From: JBBKWJ01 sp037968895
GTDB lineage: Bacteria; Actinomycetota; Acidimicrobiia; Acidimicrobiales; SZUA-35
Direction: 5' to 3'
Length of the DNA: 40,620 bases
Assembly (NCBI GenBank): GCA_037968895.1
Contig: JBBKWJ010000110.1
Span: forward strand, 1-40,620
Within the stretch, counting starts at the first letter, position 1, and each line of letters begins with the position of its first letter. Both the position numbers and the translations under genes were made by a program. A model generated the notes under the pieces. The model saw nothing but the letters and a program-made list of their open reading frames with translations. It did not search any database and had not been told where the DNA came from. Positions 1 to 8,728 of this stretch are shown here, piece after piece.

Positions 1-1478
1 GGAATCTCGTCAACGAACTCAACTTTCACTGGCTGCTTGAACCGAGCGAGCTTCGCCCTGCACGCTTCCAACACCGCATCGGCCGTCAACGAATCGTCTG
101 ACTTCACCACGATGGCCAACGCCGACTCGCCCCACTTCGCCGACTCGATGCCGATGACCGCGGTCTCTTTCACACCGGGCACACCAACAATCACGTTCTC
201 GATCTCAGCCGGATACACGTTCTCGCCACCCGAAATAATCATGTCTTTTACTCGGTCTTGGATGTAGACGAATCCTTCATCATCGGCGACCGCTATGTCG
301 CCAGTTTTCAGCCATCCGTCGACAATGGCTTCGGCCGTTGCGTCTGGTCGGTTCCAGTAGCCAGCCATGATGTGCGGCCCTCGAACTAGGACCTCTCCTG
401 GCTGATTTGGTGCCATCTCGGCACCGTCGCCGCCAACGATTTTCACGTCGGTGTGGAAGAAGGCCTTCCCGGTCGAGCCAGCGAGCCGAATTGCATCGTC
501 TGGTCCGATCAGGCACGCCGGGCCACCGGTTTCGGTGAGGCCGTATACCTGGTGAATCTCGATGCCCATGCCGGCATAGGTCTCGATGAGGTTTGCTGGC
601 ACTGGCGACGCGCCGCTCATGACCCAACGCAGTCTGCTGGTGTCGTGTGCATCTGGGTTGTACGTCAGCAACATGAACTGGAGCATCACCGGCACGGCGA
701 GCGTGCAGTCGATACGTTCTTCGCCAAACAGCTCCCAGATTCTCGTCGGGTCGAACTGGTCCATGATGACGGCCGTTCCCCCGCCGTAGAACGTGGTCAT
801 CATTGGGTTCATCGCGCCAACATGGAAAAGCGGGAGACAAATCAGATAGCGGTCGCCCTTACGCATTTCGGCCGTAGCCGCTCCGGTGATCATCGACCAC
901 ATCGTGGTGTTGTGGGTGTGCATGACACCCTTTGGCAATCCGGTCGTGCCCGAGGTGTACATGATGAAGAGCAGATCGTCGTCGCCCCCTTCGATCTCGG
1001 GCTCTTCGTCTGACGACTCAGCGAGCGTGCCTTCGTAGCCAACGGCAAAATCGGGCTGATCGGCCGCATCACCGACATACACCCATCTTGTAATCTTGGT
1101 GGCGTCTGCACCTCGCCGATGCAGTTCGGTGGCGACTTCATTGAACGCCGAATCGAATATGAGAGTCTCAGCCCCGCTGTCACTGAGAATGAACGAAAGC
1201 TCGTCAGCAACCAAGCGCCAGTTGAGCGCAACCGTTGCCGCTCCGATCTTGGCGAGACCATAGAAGACCTCGGCAAACTCATGCCCGTTCATGAGCAAGG
1301 TGGCAACACGGTCCCCTTTTACGATCCCGGCTCCCCTGGCGGCCGAGGCGACTCGATTCATCCGCCTATTGGCCTCAGCGTATGTCAATCGCACGCCGGC
1401 GGAGACGTCGACCATCGCCTCGCGATTTGGGTTGAGTTCAGTCTGCTTGGTGAAAAAGAGTCCGATGTTGTTACGCAA
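1..1478 (-). CDS. acyl-CoA synthetase (AMP-dependent ligase), 3' end cut by window edge
   Basis: The protein should activate a carboxylic acid to its acyl-CoA through an acyl-adenylate. The minus-strand translation shows the adenylate-forming P-loop YTSGTTGLPKGVMHTH, the YGLTETGG motif, and the hinge stretch TGDIAVADDEGFVYIQDRVKDMI followed by SGGENVYPAEIE. The C-terminal lid domain runs to the edge, so the last residues with the catalytic lysine are probably outside. I chose the TTG at 1478 because GGGGAG lies about 8 nt upstream and no better start follows; the product begins MRNNIGLFFTKQTELNP. It lies 60 bp downstream of the flavoprotein gene on the same strand, so it may be the last gene of the methyltransferase operon. 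The FadD-like class is clear; the substrate is not. Confidence 0.93.
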   Translation of the reverse strand, partial: MRNNIGLFFTKQTELNPNREAMVDVSAGVRLTYAEANRRMNRVASAARGAGIVKGDRVATLLMNGHEFAEVFYGLAKIGAATVALNWRLVADELSFILSDSGAETLIFDSAFNEVATELHRRGADATKITRWVYVGDAADQPDFAVGYEGTLAESSDEEPEIEGGDDDLLFIMYTSGTTGLPKGVMHTHNTTMWSMITGAATAEMRKGDRYLICLPLFHVGAMNPMMTTFYGGGTAVIMDQFDPTRIWELFGEERIDCTLAVPVMLQFMLLTYNPDAHDTSRLRWVMSGASPVPANLIETYAGMGIEIHQVYGLTETGGPACLIGPDDAIRLAGSTGKAFFHTDVKIVGGDGAEMAPNQPGEVLVRGPHIMAGYWNRPDATAEAIVDGWLKTGDIAVADDEGFVYIQDRVKDMIISGGENVYPAEIENVIVGVPGVKETAVIGIESAKWGESALAIVVKSDDSLTADAVLEACRAKLARFKQPVKVEFVDEI

Positions 1479-1538
1479 GTGATCTGCTCCCCTAGTCAGT
1501 CGACGCGCCCCCGCGCCGAACGAATTACGAGTATGACC

Positions 1539-3575
1539 TTAGATGTCTTTCATCAGCCGAAGCGCATCGAAGACCGCGGCATGGATGTTGCGAGCGGCGA
1601 CAGCGTCACCGATTCGGAAGAGCTGGAATGCCCCCGCTTCGTTCGTCACGACCGCTTGAGGTTCGCCCGCAAGTAAGGCTCGATGATCAATCTCGCCACG
1701 ATTCGTCGATGCCTCTTTGAGATCGAAATACAACTCATCCAATGGAGCAGTGGCGTACTCGACGATCACCTGGTCAAACTCGCGTTGGTGAGTCGTGGTA
1801 GAGAACGGCGAGCCGAGCGTAGCGACCAACCCGGTATCGCTCTTTTCGACGCCAACGAGCGTGGAGTTGATAGTGACGCGTGCCCCCGTCTCATGGAGCA
1901 GACGCGCGTACGGGACATGGTTTGTGCCGCCGACCTCCGGCGCCAACATTCGTTCCGGCGTCAAGTACTCAAGCGTCGATCCTGAGCGAGCAACTAACTC
2001 GGCCACCGACATCCCTTGGTGCCCTGCGCTGTCGTCAAACACTAAGACTCGACCAGCGGGCTGCACGTCGCCGCCGAGAACATCCCAGCTCGACACAACA
2101 AGGTCGGCACCGTAGTCAAGCGGAGGGTTCTGGGCTTGGCCGCCGGTTGCCACAATTACTACGTCTGGCACCAGCGAATGAACCAAGGCCGCGTCGGCGT
2201 ATGTATCGAAACGAAGCTCAACCCCGAGCCGACCAAGTTCCGACAAGCGCCAATCGACGATCCCGCTCATGTCTTTACGACGCGGGTTGCGGGCAAGAAG
2301 GTTGATTTGGCCGCCCGCCCACGGCATCGCTTCGAGGACGACAACGTCGTGACCACGTTCGCCCGCAACTCGCGCTGCCTCAAGACCACCGATGCCGGCG
2401 CCAACGATGACAACGCGACGTGACACCTCGGCCTGCGGGATCACGTGTGGCATCGTCTGTTCACGACCGGTAGCTGCGTTGTGAATACACAAGGCGCCAC
2501 CACCCTCGTAGATGCGGTCGAGACAGTAGGTGGCGCCGACGCAAGGGCGTATCTCGGCCTCTCGCCCCGATTGGATCTTGAGCACGATGTGGGGGTCGGC
2601 AATGTGGGAGCGGGTCATCGCCACCAGGTCGAGGAGCCCCTCTCGAATCGCGTGACGGGCAGTTGCTACGTCGTCAATTTTCGCAGCGTGGAACACGGGC
2701 ACACCGACGGCTGCTCTGACTTGGCCCGCAAACTCAAGGTGCGGGGCCGACCGCATGCCTTGAATAGGAATGACGTCGGCTAAGCCAGCATCGTGCTCAA
2801 TGTGACCACGAATCACGTTGACGAAGTCGATAAGCCCGTCGTCGGCAAGCTTCTTTGCGATGGCAATGCCTTCAGAACTCTCGATGCCGCCGGGGAGCTG
2901 CTCGTCGAGCGCCATACGGATGCCGACAATGAAATCGTCGCCGCAGCGTTCGCGAATCGCGCTCAGCACTCGCGTCGGGAATCGCAGTCGGTTCTCCGAA
3001 GATCCTCCGAACTCGTCATCTCGCTTGTTGGTGAGCGGCGACCACCACGCATCAAGCAGGTGTCCGTAAGCCTCGAGCTCGATTCCGTCCATGCCCCCAA
3101 GCTTCATGCGCTCGGCCGCCTCGGCGTACCGAAGAATTGTTCGCTCGATATCCCAGTCTTCGGCGACCTTGGGGAACGCCCTGTGCGCTGGCTCGCGCAC
3201 CGACGATGGCGCGATCACAGGTAACCAATCACCCGAATTCCATGTTGTTCGCCGACCGAGATGAGTGAGTTGAATCATCACGGCCGAACCGTGCTCGTGC
3301 ACTGCATCGGTAAGTTCTTTAATCCACGGAATGATCGCATCGTCATATGCGTAGAGGTTTCCGAACGCGGGCGGCGAGTCTTCGGCGACGAGCGCCGAGC
3401 CTGCGGTCATTGTCAACCCGATTCCGCCCTTCGCTTTCTCGACGTGATACAGCCGGTATCGCTCCGTCGGCATGCCGTTTTCGGAGTACGCGGGTTCGTG
3501 CGACGACGACATGACTCGGTTACGGATTGTCAGATGTCGCAGCTGAAATGGTTGGAGGAGAGGATCAGAAGTCAT
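1539..3575 (-). CDS. TMADH/FadH-type flavoprotein, DgcA/StcD-like N-demethylase candidate
   Basis: A two-part flavoenzyme of about 678 residues, the usual length for 2,4-dienoyl-CoA reductase, trimethylamine dehydrogenase and DgcA/StcD-type demethylases. Residues 5-340 form an old-yellow-enzyme FMN barrel. A cysteine cluster follows (C345, C351, C363). From about 387 there is a dinucleotide-binding domain beginning VVIVGAGIGGLEAARVAGERGH. The N-terminal sequence (DPLLQPFQLRHLTIRNRVMSS) resembles the dimethylglycine and N-methylproline demethylase branch more than FadH. The second iron-sulfur cysteine of trimethylamine dehydrogenase is alanine here. The ATG at 3575 is preferred over GTG 3578 because GAGG lies 7 nt upstream, overlapping the stop of the methyltransferase gene. 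Tight coupling to that gene supports a role in demethylating the same compound. Family assignment is firm; the substrate is inferred. Confidence 0.9.
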   Translation of the reverse strand: MTSDPLLQPFQLRHLTIRNRVMSSSHEPAYSENGMPTERYRLYHVEKAKGGIGLTMTAGSALVAEDSPPAFGNLYAYDDAIIPWIKELTDAVHEHGSAVMIQLTHLGRRTTWNSGDWLPVIAPSSVREPAHRAFPKVAEDWDIERTILRYAEAAERMKLGGMDGIELEAYGHLLDAWWSPLTNKRDDEFGGSSENRLRFPTRVLSAIRERCGDDFIVGIRMALDEQLPGGIESSEGIAIAKKLADDGLIDFVNVIRGHIEHDAGLADVIPIQGMRSAPHLEFAGQVRAAVGVPVFHAAKIDDVATARHAIREGLLDLVAMTRSHIADPHIVLKIQSGREAEIRPCVGATYCLDRIYEGGGALCIHNAATGREQTMPHVIPQAEVSRRVVIVGAGIGGLEAARVAGERGHDVVVLEAMPWAGGQINLLARNPRRKDMSGIVDWRLSELGRLGVELRFDTYADAALVHSLVPDVVIVATGGQAQNPPLDYGADLVVSSWDVLGGDVQPAGRVLVFDDSAGHQGMSVAELVARSGSTLEYLTPERMLAPEVGGTNHVPYARLLHETGARVTINSTLVGVEKSDTGLVATLGSPFSTTTHQREFDQVIVEYATAPLDELYFDLKEASTNRGEIDHRALLAGEPQAVVTNEAGAFQLFRIGDAVAARNIHAAVFDALRLMKDI

Positions 3576-3584
3576 CACGGATCC

Positions 3585-5138
3585 TCAATACCAGAGGTCA
3601 GGCATCTCGGCCTTGCGACGCCCGACGAAATCATCGAGCGCGGCCTCGGTTCCGGCATCCATAGGCGGCGGAACGTAGTCAGCGAGCATCCCCTTCACCC
3701 GTTCGGCAGCTCGTTCCTCAACTCGCTTCTCACCGTTGTCTCGCCAGGTCTCAAACGAGTCGTTATCGGCGGTCCAGCTATCCCAGAACGCAGTCTCGTA
3801 GTGGCGAAGCGTATGTTGCGCCCCAAAGAAGTGGTTGCCAGGGCCAACCTCGACGAATCCGTCGACTGCAAACTGGTCTTCGGAGAGATCGACTCCCTTG
3901 GTGTATGTGTGAAGAGCGCCGCAGAAGTCGGCGTCCATTATGAACTTCTCATATCCCATCGAGAGGCCGCCTTCGAGCCACCCGGCCGAGTGCAGAAGGA
4001 AATTGGCGCCACAGTGAATGGCGGCCTGCATCGAGACGGCAGACTCCATCATCGCCTGTCCATCGGGCACCTTCGACGCGGTGAACGCTCCCGAGCAACG
4101 CAACGGGAGTCCCAGACGGCGGGCGAGTTGACCGACGATCATTGAGCCAATCGCCGGCTCTGGCGTACCGAAGGTTGGTGATCCTGATCGCAGTGCCATC
4201 GACGACAAAAAGTTGCCGTAGATCACCGGACTGCCCTTACGCGTGAGCTGTCCGATTGCGACACCGACCATTACCTCGGCGTGAGCCTGCGCGATTGCGC
4301 CTGCGTTGGTGACCGGCCCCATCGCTCCGCCGAGAATAAACGGCACGACCACCGGCGCCTGGTTTGCCTCGGCATACGCCCGCAGTGCGCCGGTCATCGT
4401 GTTGTCCCAGACCAACGGCGAGTTGACGTTGCAGTTGCCGAGGATGACGCACTCTTTATCAACAACGTCGGCCCCGAAAACAACCCTGGCCATATCAATC
4501 GAATCGACAGCTCGTTCAGGCGCAGTCACCGAGCCCATGAATCCCTTGTCGCTCAATTTGAGATGGGCGGCCACCATGTCGAGGTGCCGCTTGTTGACTG
4601 GCACATCAGTTGGTTCACAGAGGGTGCCGCCCGAGTGATGCAACCAGGGGATCATGTACGCGAGCTTTGCGAAGTTCTCAAAGTCTTCGAGCGTTGCGTA
4701 CCGCCGGCCGCCCTCAAGGTCGCGAACGAACGGAGAGCCGTACGCAGGCGCCATCACGATCGAGTCGCCACCGATCAGAACATCACGTTCGGGGTTGCGC
4801 GCCCGTTGCACAAATGTCGACGGTGCAGTGCTGCAAAGCGACTTGGCGAGGCCATGGTCAAACCGAACGCGCTCACCTTTCACCGCGGCGCCCGCGTCAT
4901 GCAGCAACTTCAGCGCGATTGGGTCGTCGCGCACGTCCATGCCGACGTCGGCCAGAAGCCGATCGGCGATTGACTCGATATGGGCGAGGCCCTCCTCGTT
5001 CACAAGCTCGTAAAACGGGATCTTACGTGTGATGTATGCCGGGACGGCCGGACCACCAGTGCCAGAAAGCCGCTCTTTGCGTCGAGCGTCGCGATCGCTT
5101 CGACTCTTCCGACGACCACTTTCCCTGGCTACAGCCAT
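3585..5138 (-). CDS. MttB-family (non-pyrrolysine) methyltransferase
   Basis: A homologue of trimethylamine:corrinoid methyltransferase MttB, 517 residues from the chosen start. Visible family features are TRKIPFYELVNEEGL near residue 38, HHSGGTLCEP near 167, PVNKRHLDM near 180 and GGAMGPVTNAG at 270-280. The frame is open throughout with no amber codon, so this is the non-pyrrolysine branch, whose characterised anaerobic members demethylate glycine betaine, proline betaine or carnitine. The ATG at 5138 has GAGG about 7 nt upstream; a GTG at 5174 would add 12 residues. It is the first gene of an operon with the flavoprotein 6-9 bp downstream. No corrinoid protein or methyl-corrinoid:THF methyltransferase gene is in the window, so the methyl acceptor is unknown. 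Many aerobic marine bacteria carry such genes and their role is poorly settled. Confidence 0.9.
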   Translation of the reverse strand: MAVARESGRRKSRSDRDARRKERLSGTGGPAVPAYITRKIPFYELVNEEGLAHIESIADRLLADVGMDVRDDPIALKLLHDAGAAVKGERVRFDHGLAKSLCSTAPSTFVQRARNPERDVLIGGDSIVMAPAYGSPFVRDLEGGRRYATLEDFENFAKLAYMIPWLHHSGGTLCEPTDVPVNKRHLDMVAAHLKLSDKGFMGSVTAPERAVDSIDMARVVFGADVVDKECVILGNCNVNSPLVWDNTMTGALRAYAEANQAPVVVPFILGGAMGPVTNAGAIAQAHAEVMVGVAIGQLTRKGSPVIYGNFLSSMALRSGSPTFGTPEPAIGSMIVGQLARRLGLPLRCSGAFTASKVPDGQAMMESAVSMQAAIHCGANFLLHSAGWLEGGLSMGYEKFIMDADFCGALHTYTKGVDLSEDQFAVDGFVEVGPGNHFFGAQHTLRHYETAFWDSWTADNDSFETWRDNGEKRVEERAAERVKGMLADYVPPPMDAGTEAALDDFVGRRKAEMPDLWY

Positions 5139-5195
5139 GAATATCCTCGACTCACCTACTATGACGGTCGTCACAAAGTATCACGGTCTTTCCCA

Positions 5196-5228
5196 CTGCG
5201 CGGAACTGTTCCACAGTGCGGAACAATC
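5196..5228. promoter_or_regulatory. nested palindrome in divergent promoter, possible operator
   Basis: The 126-bp gap between the divergent methyltransferase and HyuA-like genes holds a perfect palindrome GGAAC-T-GTTCC (5202-5212). It sits inside a second pair of arms, CACTG and CAGTG, and the half-site GCGGAAC occurs again at 5218-5224. This arrangement suits a dimeric regulator acting on both genes. No regulator gene lies directly beside it; the nearest is the MarR gene at 7.3-7.8 kb. Function is inferred from symmetry and position only. Confidence 0.4.
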
Positions 5229-5264
5229 GCTTAGCGAGCCCACGATGCGCTACCGTCCCCGCTC

Positions 5265-7259
5265 ATGCCTGTCTTGCTTGGGATCGACACTGGCGGCACC
5301 TACACCGATGCTGTCCTCTACGACGACAACACAAAAAAAATCACCGCGTCGGCGAAGTCCCTGACTACGCACCATGACCTCGCTCTTGGCATTCGGGCCG
5401 CCGCCACGGCCGCGATCGGGTCGTTTGACGCAGCCGAAATCGCGCTCGTTGGGCTCTCCACCACCCTCGCCACCAATGCACTCACGGAAGGGCGCGGCGG
5501 CAGGGTCGGTCTCATTTCATTAGGGTTCGATTCGTCGACCCTTGACCGCGGTGGTATCCGAGCAGCCCTCGACGGCGGGCCGGCGCTCAGCACGTCGGGA
5601 GGCCATAAGGCTGACGGCTCAGAGGCAGCACCGCTTCTTCTCGATGACATCACCGAGTTCGTGCGAACTCACGACGACTCCGTCGATGCCTACGCCGTCA
5701 TCAGCGAGTTTTCTGTTCGGAACCCCACGCATGAGCTACTTGTGCGCGACGCAATCCAGGCCTTAACCGCCCGTCCAGTTTCGGTGAGCCATGAGCTGTC
5801 ACCTCGCCTCGGGGGCCCCCAGCGCGCCGTCACCACCGTCCTTAACGGTCGCCTCATCGCGCTTGTCGACGAACTTCTCGTCGCGGTTCGTTCGAGCCTT
5901 CACGACCTTGGCATCGAAGCACCGCTCGTTATCGTGCGCGGCGACGGCTCCGTCTTATCAGACACCGCGACGACGCACGCCCCGATCGAAACCATTCTGT
6001 CAGGACCTGCGGCGTCGGTGATTGGGGCGGCCCACCTCGTCGAGATGTCAACCGCACTGGTCGCAGACATAGGCGGCACCACAACCGACGTGGCAGTGAT
6101 GCGAGACGGTCGACCACGCCTCAATCCTGCTGGCGCATCAGTCGGCGGCCACCAAACCATGGTCGAAGCCGTCGACGTGACCACGATCGGCCTCGGCGGC
6201 GACTCTTCAATCGCTCCCATTATCAAGGGCCCAAGACGAGGTTCGCTTCTTGCCGGCCCCAATCGAGTCGTACCTATTTCACTTCTCGCCCTTGATCACA
6301 GCGAACTGGTCCGCTACACGCTCGAACGCCAAAGCCGTTCAGTCTCACGCCGCGAAAGCTTTGCCCAGTTCGTAGTTCCGACCGGTCGGGTTCCCAAGCG
6401 AACCTTGTCGGCGGTCGAGCAGACAACACTCGACGCGCTCGATGGAACCGCAGCGTCGATGGACCTGTTCATCGATTCGGGCGCCCGAGCGCTTGGCGTC
6501 GAGAAGTTGGAGCGGGCCGGGTACGTCAGAGTCGCCGGCTTCACGGCAACTGACGCGGCGCATGTTCTCGGCGTCCAGGAGGGTTATGACAGGGAGGCTG
6601 CCATAACTGCTGCAGACCTGCTCGCCAAGATCTGGACTGGCCTCGGTCACGGACCATGGGAAGATGGCGCGACATTGGCCAACGATGTGATGACAACGAT
6701 CACCCGCCAGTCGGCCGAGCTCTTTCTTGATGTCTGCCTACGGGCTGACGATATTGGCGAGCCGGGAACCTCACTTCTTCCGTGGGCTCGAGCCGCGCTC
6801 AATCAGACTGTCGGCCTAACTGCCCCCCGAATCAGCCTTACGATGCCGATCATCGGCCTCGGCGCTTCGGCCGCAACTCACCACGCTGGCGCCGGCGAGC
6901 TTCTCGGCACCACGGTCGTTGTGCCGCCCGAGGCTGGCGTAGCTAACGCCATCGGCGCAGTCGTCGGGCAGGTCCGCACCCGTCGCGAAGGCATCATCAC
7001 GCAACCGCACCGCGGCACATACGCGATCCACGGGTTAACCGAAAACGCCAGGTTCCAGGATCTCGATGAGGCCAGACGTCATCTCGAGACAAAGCTGACT
7101 CAAGCGGTCTACGAGCACGCCGAAATTGACGGAGCGAACAGCGCAAAGGCAGTGGTCACCTGGACCGACAACGTCGTTGAGGTCAATGACAAGCCGTATC
7201 TGGTCGAGGCCAAAATTGTGGTCGAAGCGGTCGGCCGCCCGCGGCACGCAACCCACTAG
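5265..7259 (+). CDS. hydantoinase/oxoprolinase (HyuA-like) ASKHA ATPase family protein
   Basis: A 664-residue protein of the HyuA/OplA-like family, whose members use ATP to open lactam or hydantoin rings or to drive carboxylation, usually with a HyuB partner. The ASKHA nucleotide-binding motifs are LLGIDTGGTYTDAVLYD at the N terminus and VADIGGTTTDVAVMRDGRPRL near residue 265, followed by a conserved GLGGDSS loop. No HyuB gene is present, so it is a solitary A subunit. From memory, solitary members occur near corrinoid methyltransferase genes, where an ASKHA ATPase could act as an activator; this fits the divergent MttB-like gene but is speculative. The start has no clear ribosome-binding site. 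A run of eight A (5333-5340) lies early in the frame, which remains intact. Confidence 0.85.
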   Translation: MPVLLGIDTGGTYTDAVLYDDNTKKITASAKSLTTHHDLALGIRAAATAAIGSFDAAEIALVGLSTTLATNALTEGRGGRVGLISLGFDSSTLDRGGIRAALDGGPALSTSGGHKADGSEAAPLLLDDITEFVRTHDDSVDAYAVISEFSVRNPTHELLVRDAIQALTARPVSVSHELSPRLGGPQRAVTTVLNGRLIALVDELLVAVRSSLHDLGIEAPLVIVRGDGSVLSDTATTHAPIETILSGPAASVIGAAHLVEMSTALVADIGGTTTDVAVMRDGRPRLNPAGASVGGHQTMVEAVDVTTIGLGGDSSIAPIIKGPRRGSLLAGPNRVVPISLLALDHSELVRYTLERQSRSVSRRESFAQFVVPTGRVPKRTLSAVEQTTLDALDGTAASMDLFIDSGARALGVEKLERAGYVRVAGFTATDAAHVLGVQEGYDREAAITAADLLAKIWTGLGHGPWEDGATLANDVMTTITRQSAELFLDVCLRADDIGEPGTSLLPWARAALNQTVGLTAPRISLTMPIIGLGASAATHHAGAGELLGTTVVVPPEAGVANAIGAVVGQVRTRREGIITQPHRGTYAIHGLTENARFQDLDEARRHLETKLTQAVYEHAEIDGANSAKAVVTWTDNVVEVNDKPYLVEAKIVVEAVGRPRHATH

Positions 7260-7281
7260 CCGTCACGCCGACGAGCAACAA

Positions 7282-7797
7282 CTAGAGGCTTTCTATCGTC
7301 CGCAGCACTGTGCGAAGCGAGTCAGCCAGCGCTTGCTTCTCGGCGTTACTCAGTCGCTCGGTAATAGCGGCTTCTTCAGCGTTGAAAAGCGGAAAGAGTT
7401 CGGCCATCAGTATCGCCCCATCTGGAGTCGCCTCAATCAGAACAAGCCGCTTGTCGGTGAGGTGAGGCTTTCTGACAACAAGTCCGCGCCTTGCCAGTGT
7501 CGTGACGACACCGGTGAGCGTGCCTTTTGTAATTCCCGCCTCAACCGCTAGGTTTCTCGCCTCCTGCTCGCCCCAGATCCATAGCACCCAGAGGGTGGTG
7601 AAGGCGGTGAACGAGAGCTCGATCGGCCCTAGAACGGTTCGTTCGAAGTGATAGCGAGCCTTGTTCGCGACGCGGAAGATGTTCGAGACGGCGGCGAGTG
7701 CGACGACATCGACGTCAGCACCGCCGAGGCGTGTCTGCACATCGCGTTCGGCCTGCCCCACTAGTTCATCGTCGCTGCTTGAAAAGCCCGTTGACAT
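7282..7797 (-). CDS. MarR-family transcriptional regulator
   Basis: A 171-residue regulator with the MarR layout: an N-terminal dimerisation helix, a winged helix-turn-helix (EAGITKGTLTGVVTTLARRGLV as recognition helix, then the wing KPHLTDKRLVLIEATPDG) and C-terminal helices ending LRTVLRTIESL. MarR proteins usually repress nearby catabolic or efflux genes and release DNA when a small ligand, often aromatic, binds. It lies 45 bp downstream of the acetoacetate-decarboxylase-family gene on the same strand, so the two are probably cotranscribed. The palindromes at 8685-8699 and 8715-8728, upstream of that operon, are its likely targets. It converges on the HyuA-like gene with only about 20 bp between them. 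Confidence 0.9.
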   Translation of the reverse strand: MSTGFSSSDDELVGQAERDVQTRLGGADVDVVALAAVSNIFRVANKARYHFERTVLGPIELSFTAFTTLWVLWIWGEQEARNLAVEAGITKGTLTGVVTTLARRGLVVRKPHLTDKRLVLIEATPDGAILMAELFPLFNAEEAAITERLSNAEKQALADSLRTVLRTIESL

Positions 7798-7842
7798 GGT
7801 TGCCCAATCCTGGTCTAGCGGTCGACGTCGTGGACCGGGATC

Positions 7843-8655
7843 CTAGGAGATAGCCGGCAGTGTTGCGCGTTCCAAGGTTGTACCCCGGCGCCAGCTTGTG
7901 CCGACCTCGCGGTAGTAGCCGGCGATGAGCTCCTGCGGCGCAATTCGTTGTAGCTCTTCTGTTGGCGACTCGCCGAACGAAATGTCGAAGTCGCCGACAA
8001 AGCTGCGTCCGATCTCGGCGTCGAAGCCGCTCATCGTCACTAGCTCGTCAAGACTGTCGGTGCCGTCTGCTTCGATCGCAGGCATCCAACGGTTGTGGAT
8101 CATTGGATGCGCGTTGACGAACCCTGCATGGTCTGACTCACCCGTGATTGTGAACTTTGCCTCGATCAAACGGCGATCATATGCCGCGACAGTGGCTCCA
8201 AAGCGACCGCCGACTTCGAGCCGCGGTCCTGCCTTGCCAACGGTGACTGGTCGAGTCATGAAGCACGAACCAATCTTCTTCGGATAACCCTGGAAGTGCC
8301 CGCGAACGGTTGCGTAGTCGCGGTCGACCCAGATGTAGGCGCAGCGGGAGTAGGTCTGGCCCTGGTATTTGCAGCGAACGACAACGAACACTTCCATGTA
8401 CTGGGCACGGATCGGGTCGAGCAGCTCTTCGAACGTGTCGGAACAGCTCTGCCAGTCGGCCCAGATCACGGCAACCGCGCCGGGGTCTTCGTCCGCCAAC
8501 TCAAGCGGCGCAGGGAGCAGTTCGGCCACGGCTGCCGGGTCGGTCCGATACTCCAACGTGAGCATGTTGCCCGAATAATGCCAAGGCGGTGCGGGGATGA
8601 GCGACGCTTGGCCAGTGCCAGTTCGGGGAAACATGAATCCGTTGACCGATGCCAT
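7843..8655 (-). CDS. acetoacetate decarboxylase family protein
   Basis: A 270-residue cytoplasmic protein of the acetoacetate decarboxylase (ADC) family. The catalytic signature GYPKKIGS is present with lysines 126 and 127, matching the Schiff-base lysine pair of clostridial ADC. It is followed by a beta-cone core including GRFGATVAAYDRRLIEAKFTITGE. Family members decarboxylate acetoacetate, but several act as aldolases or dehydratases on larger keto acids, so the reaction is not certain. The ATG at 8655 follows GAGGAG at good spacing. It leads an operon with the MarR gene and diverges from the fumarylacetoacetate-hydrolase-family gene, which suggests joint breakdown of a keto acid from an aromatic or cyclic substrate. 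Confidence 0.88.
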   Translation of the reverse strand: MASVNGFMFPRTGTGQASLIPAPPWHYSGNMLTLEYRTDPAAVAELLPAPLELADEDPGAVAVIWADWQSCSDTFEELLDPIRAQYMEVFVVVRCKYQGQTYSRCAYIWVDRDYATVRGHFQGYPKKIGSCFMTRPVTVGKAGPRLEVGGRFGATVAAYDRRLIEAKFTITGESDHAGFVNAHPMIHNRWMPAIEADGTDSLDELVTMSGFDAEIGRSFVGDFDISFGESPTEELQRIAPQELIAGYYREVGTSWRRGTTLERATLPAIS

Positions 8656-8684
8656 CGTGATCTCCTCGTGCTTGTCTCGGGACG

Positions 8685-8699
8685 CGTTACCGCGTAACG
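8685..8699. promoter_or_regulatory. perfect palindrome in divergent promoter, candidate operator
   Basis: CGTTAC-CGC-GTAACG is a perfect 6+3+6 palindrome in the 92-bp gap between the ADC-family gene and the FAH-family gene. It is the more ADC-proximal of two palindromes there and may be bound by the MarR protein encoded in the ADC operon. Inferred from symmetry and position. Confidence 0.45.
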
Positions 8700-8714
8700 T
8701 TCAGGAAGCATATC

Positions 8715-8728
8715 GTTTGGATGCAAAC
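8715..8728. promoter_or_regulatory. MarR-like operator candidate
   Basis: GTTTG-GATG-CAAAC is a perfect 5+4+5 inverted repeat about 20 bp before the FAH-family start codon. Its AT-rich arms and short spacer are of the kind MarR proteins often bind. It overlaps the first of two possible ATG codons of that gene, another reason to prefer the later start. Confidence 0.45.

Noticed and set aside
3261..4145. A 294-codon open frame on the plus strand
   Set aside because: Antisense across the junction of the flavoprotein and methyltransferase genes, both of which have clear family motifs.
3585..5138. Pyrrolysine-containing MttB
   Set aside because: The frame is open end to end with no internal TAG, so the protein belongs to the non-pyrrolysine branch.
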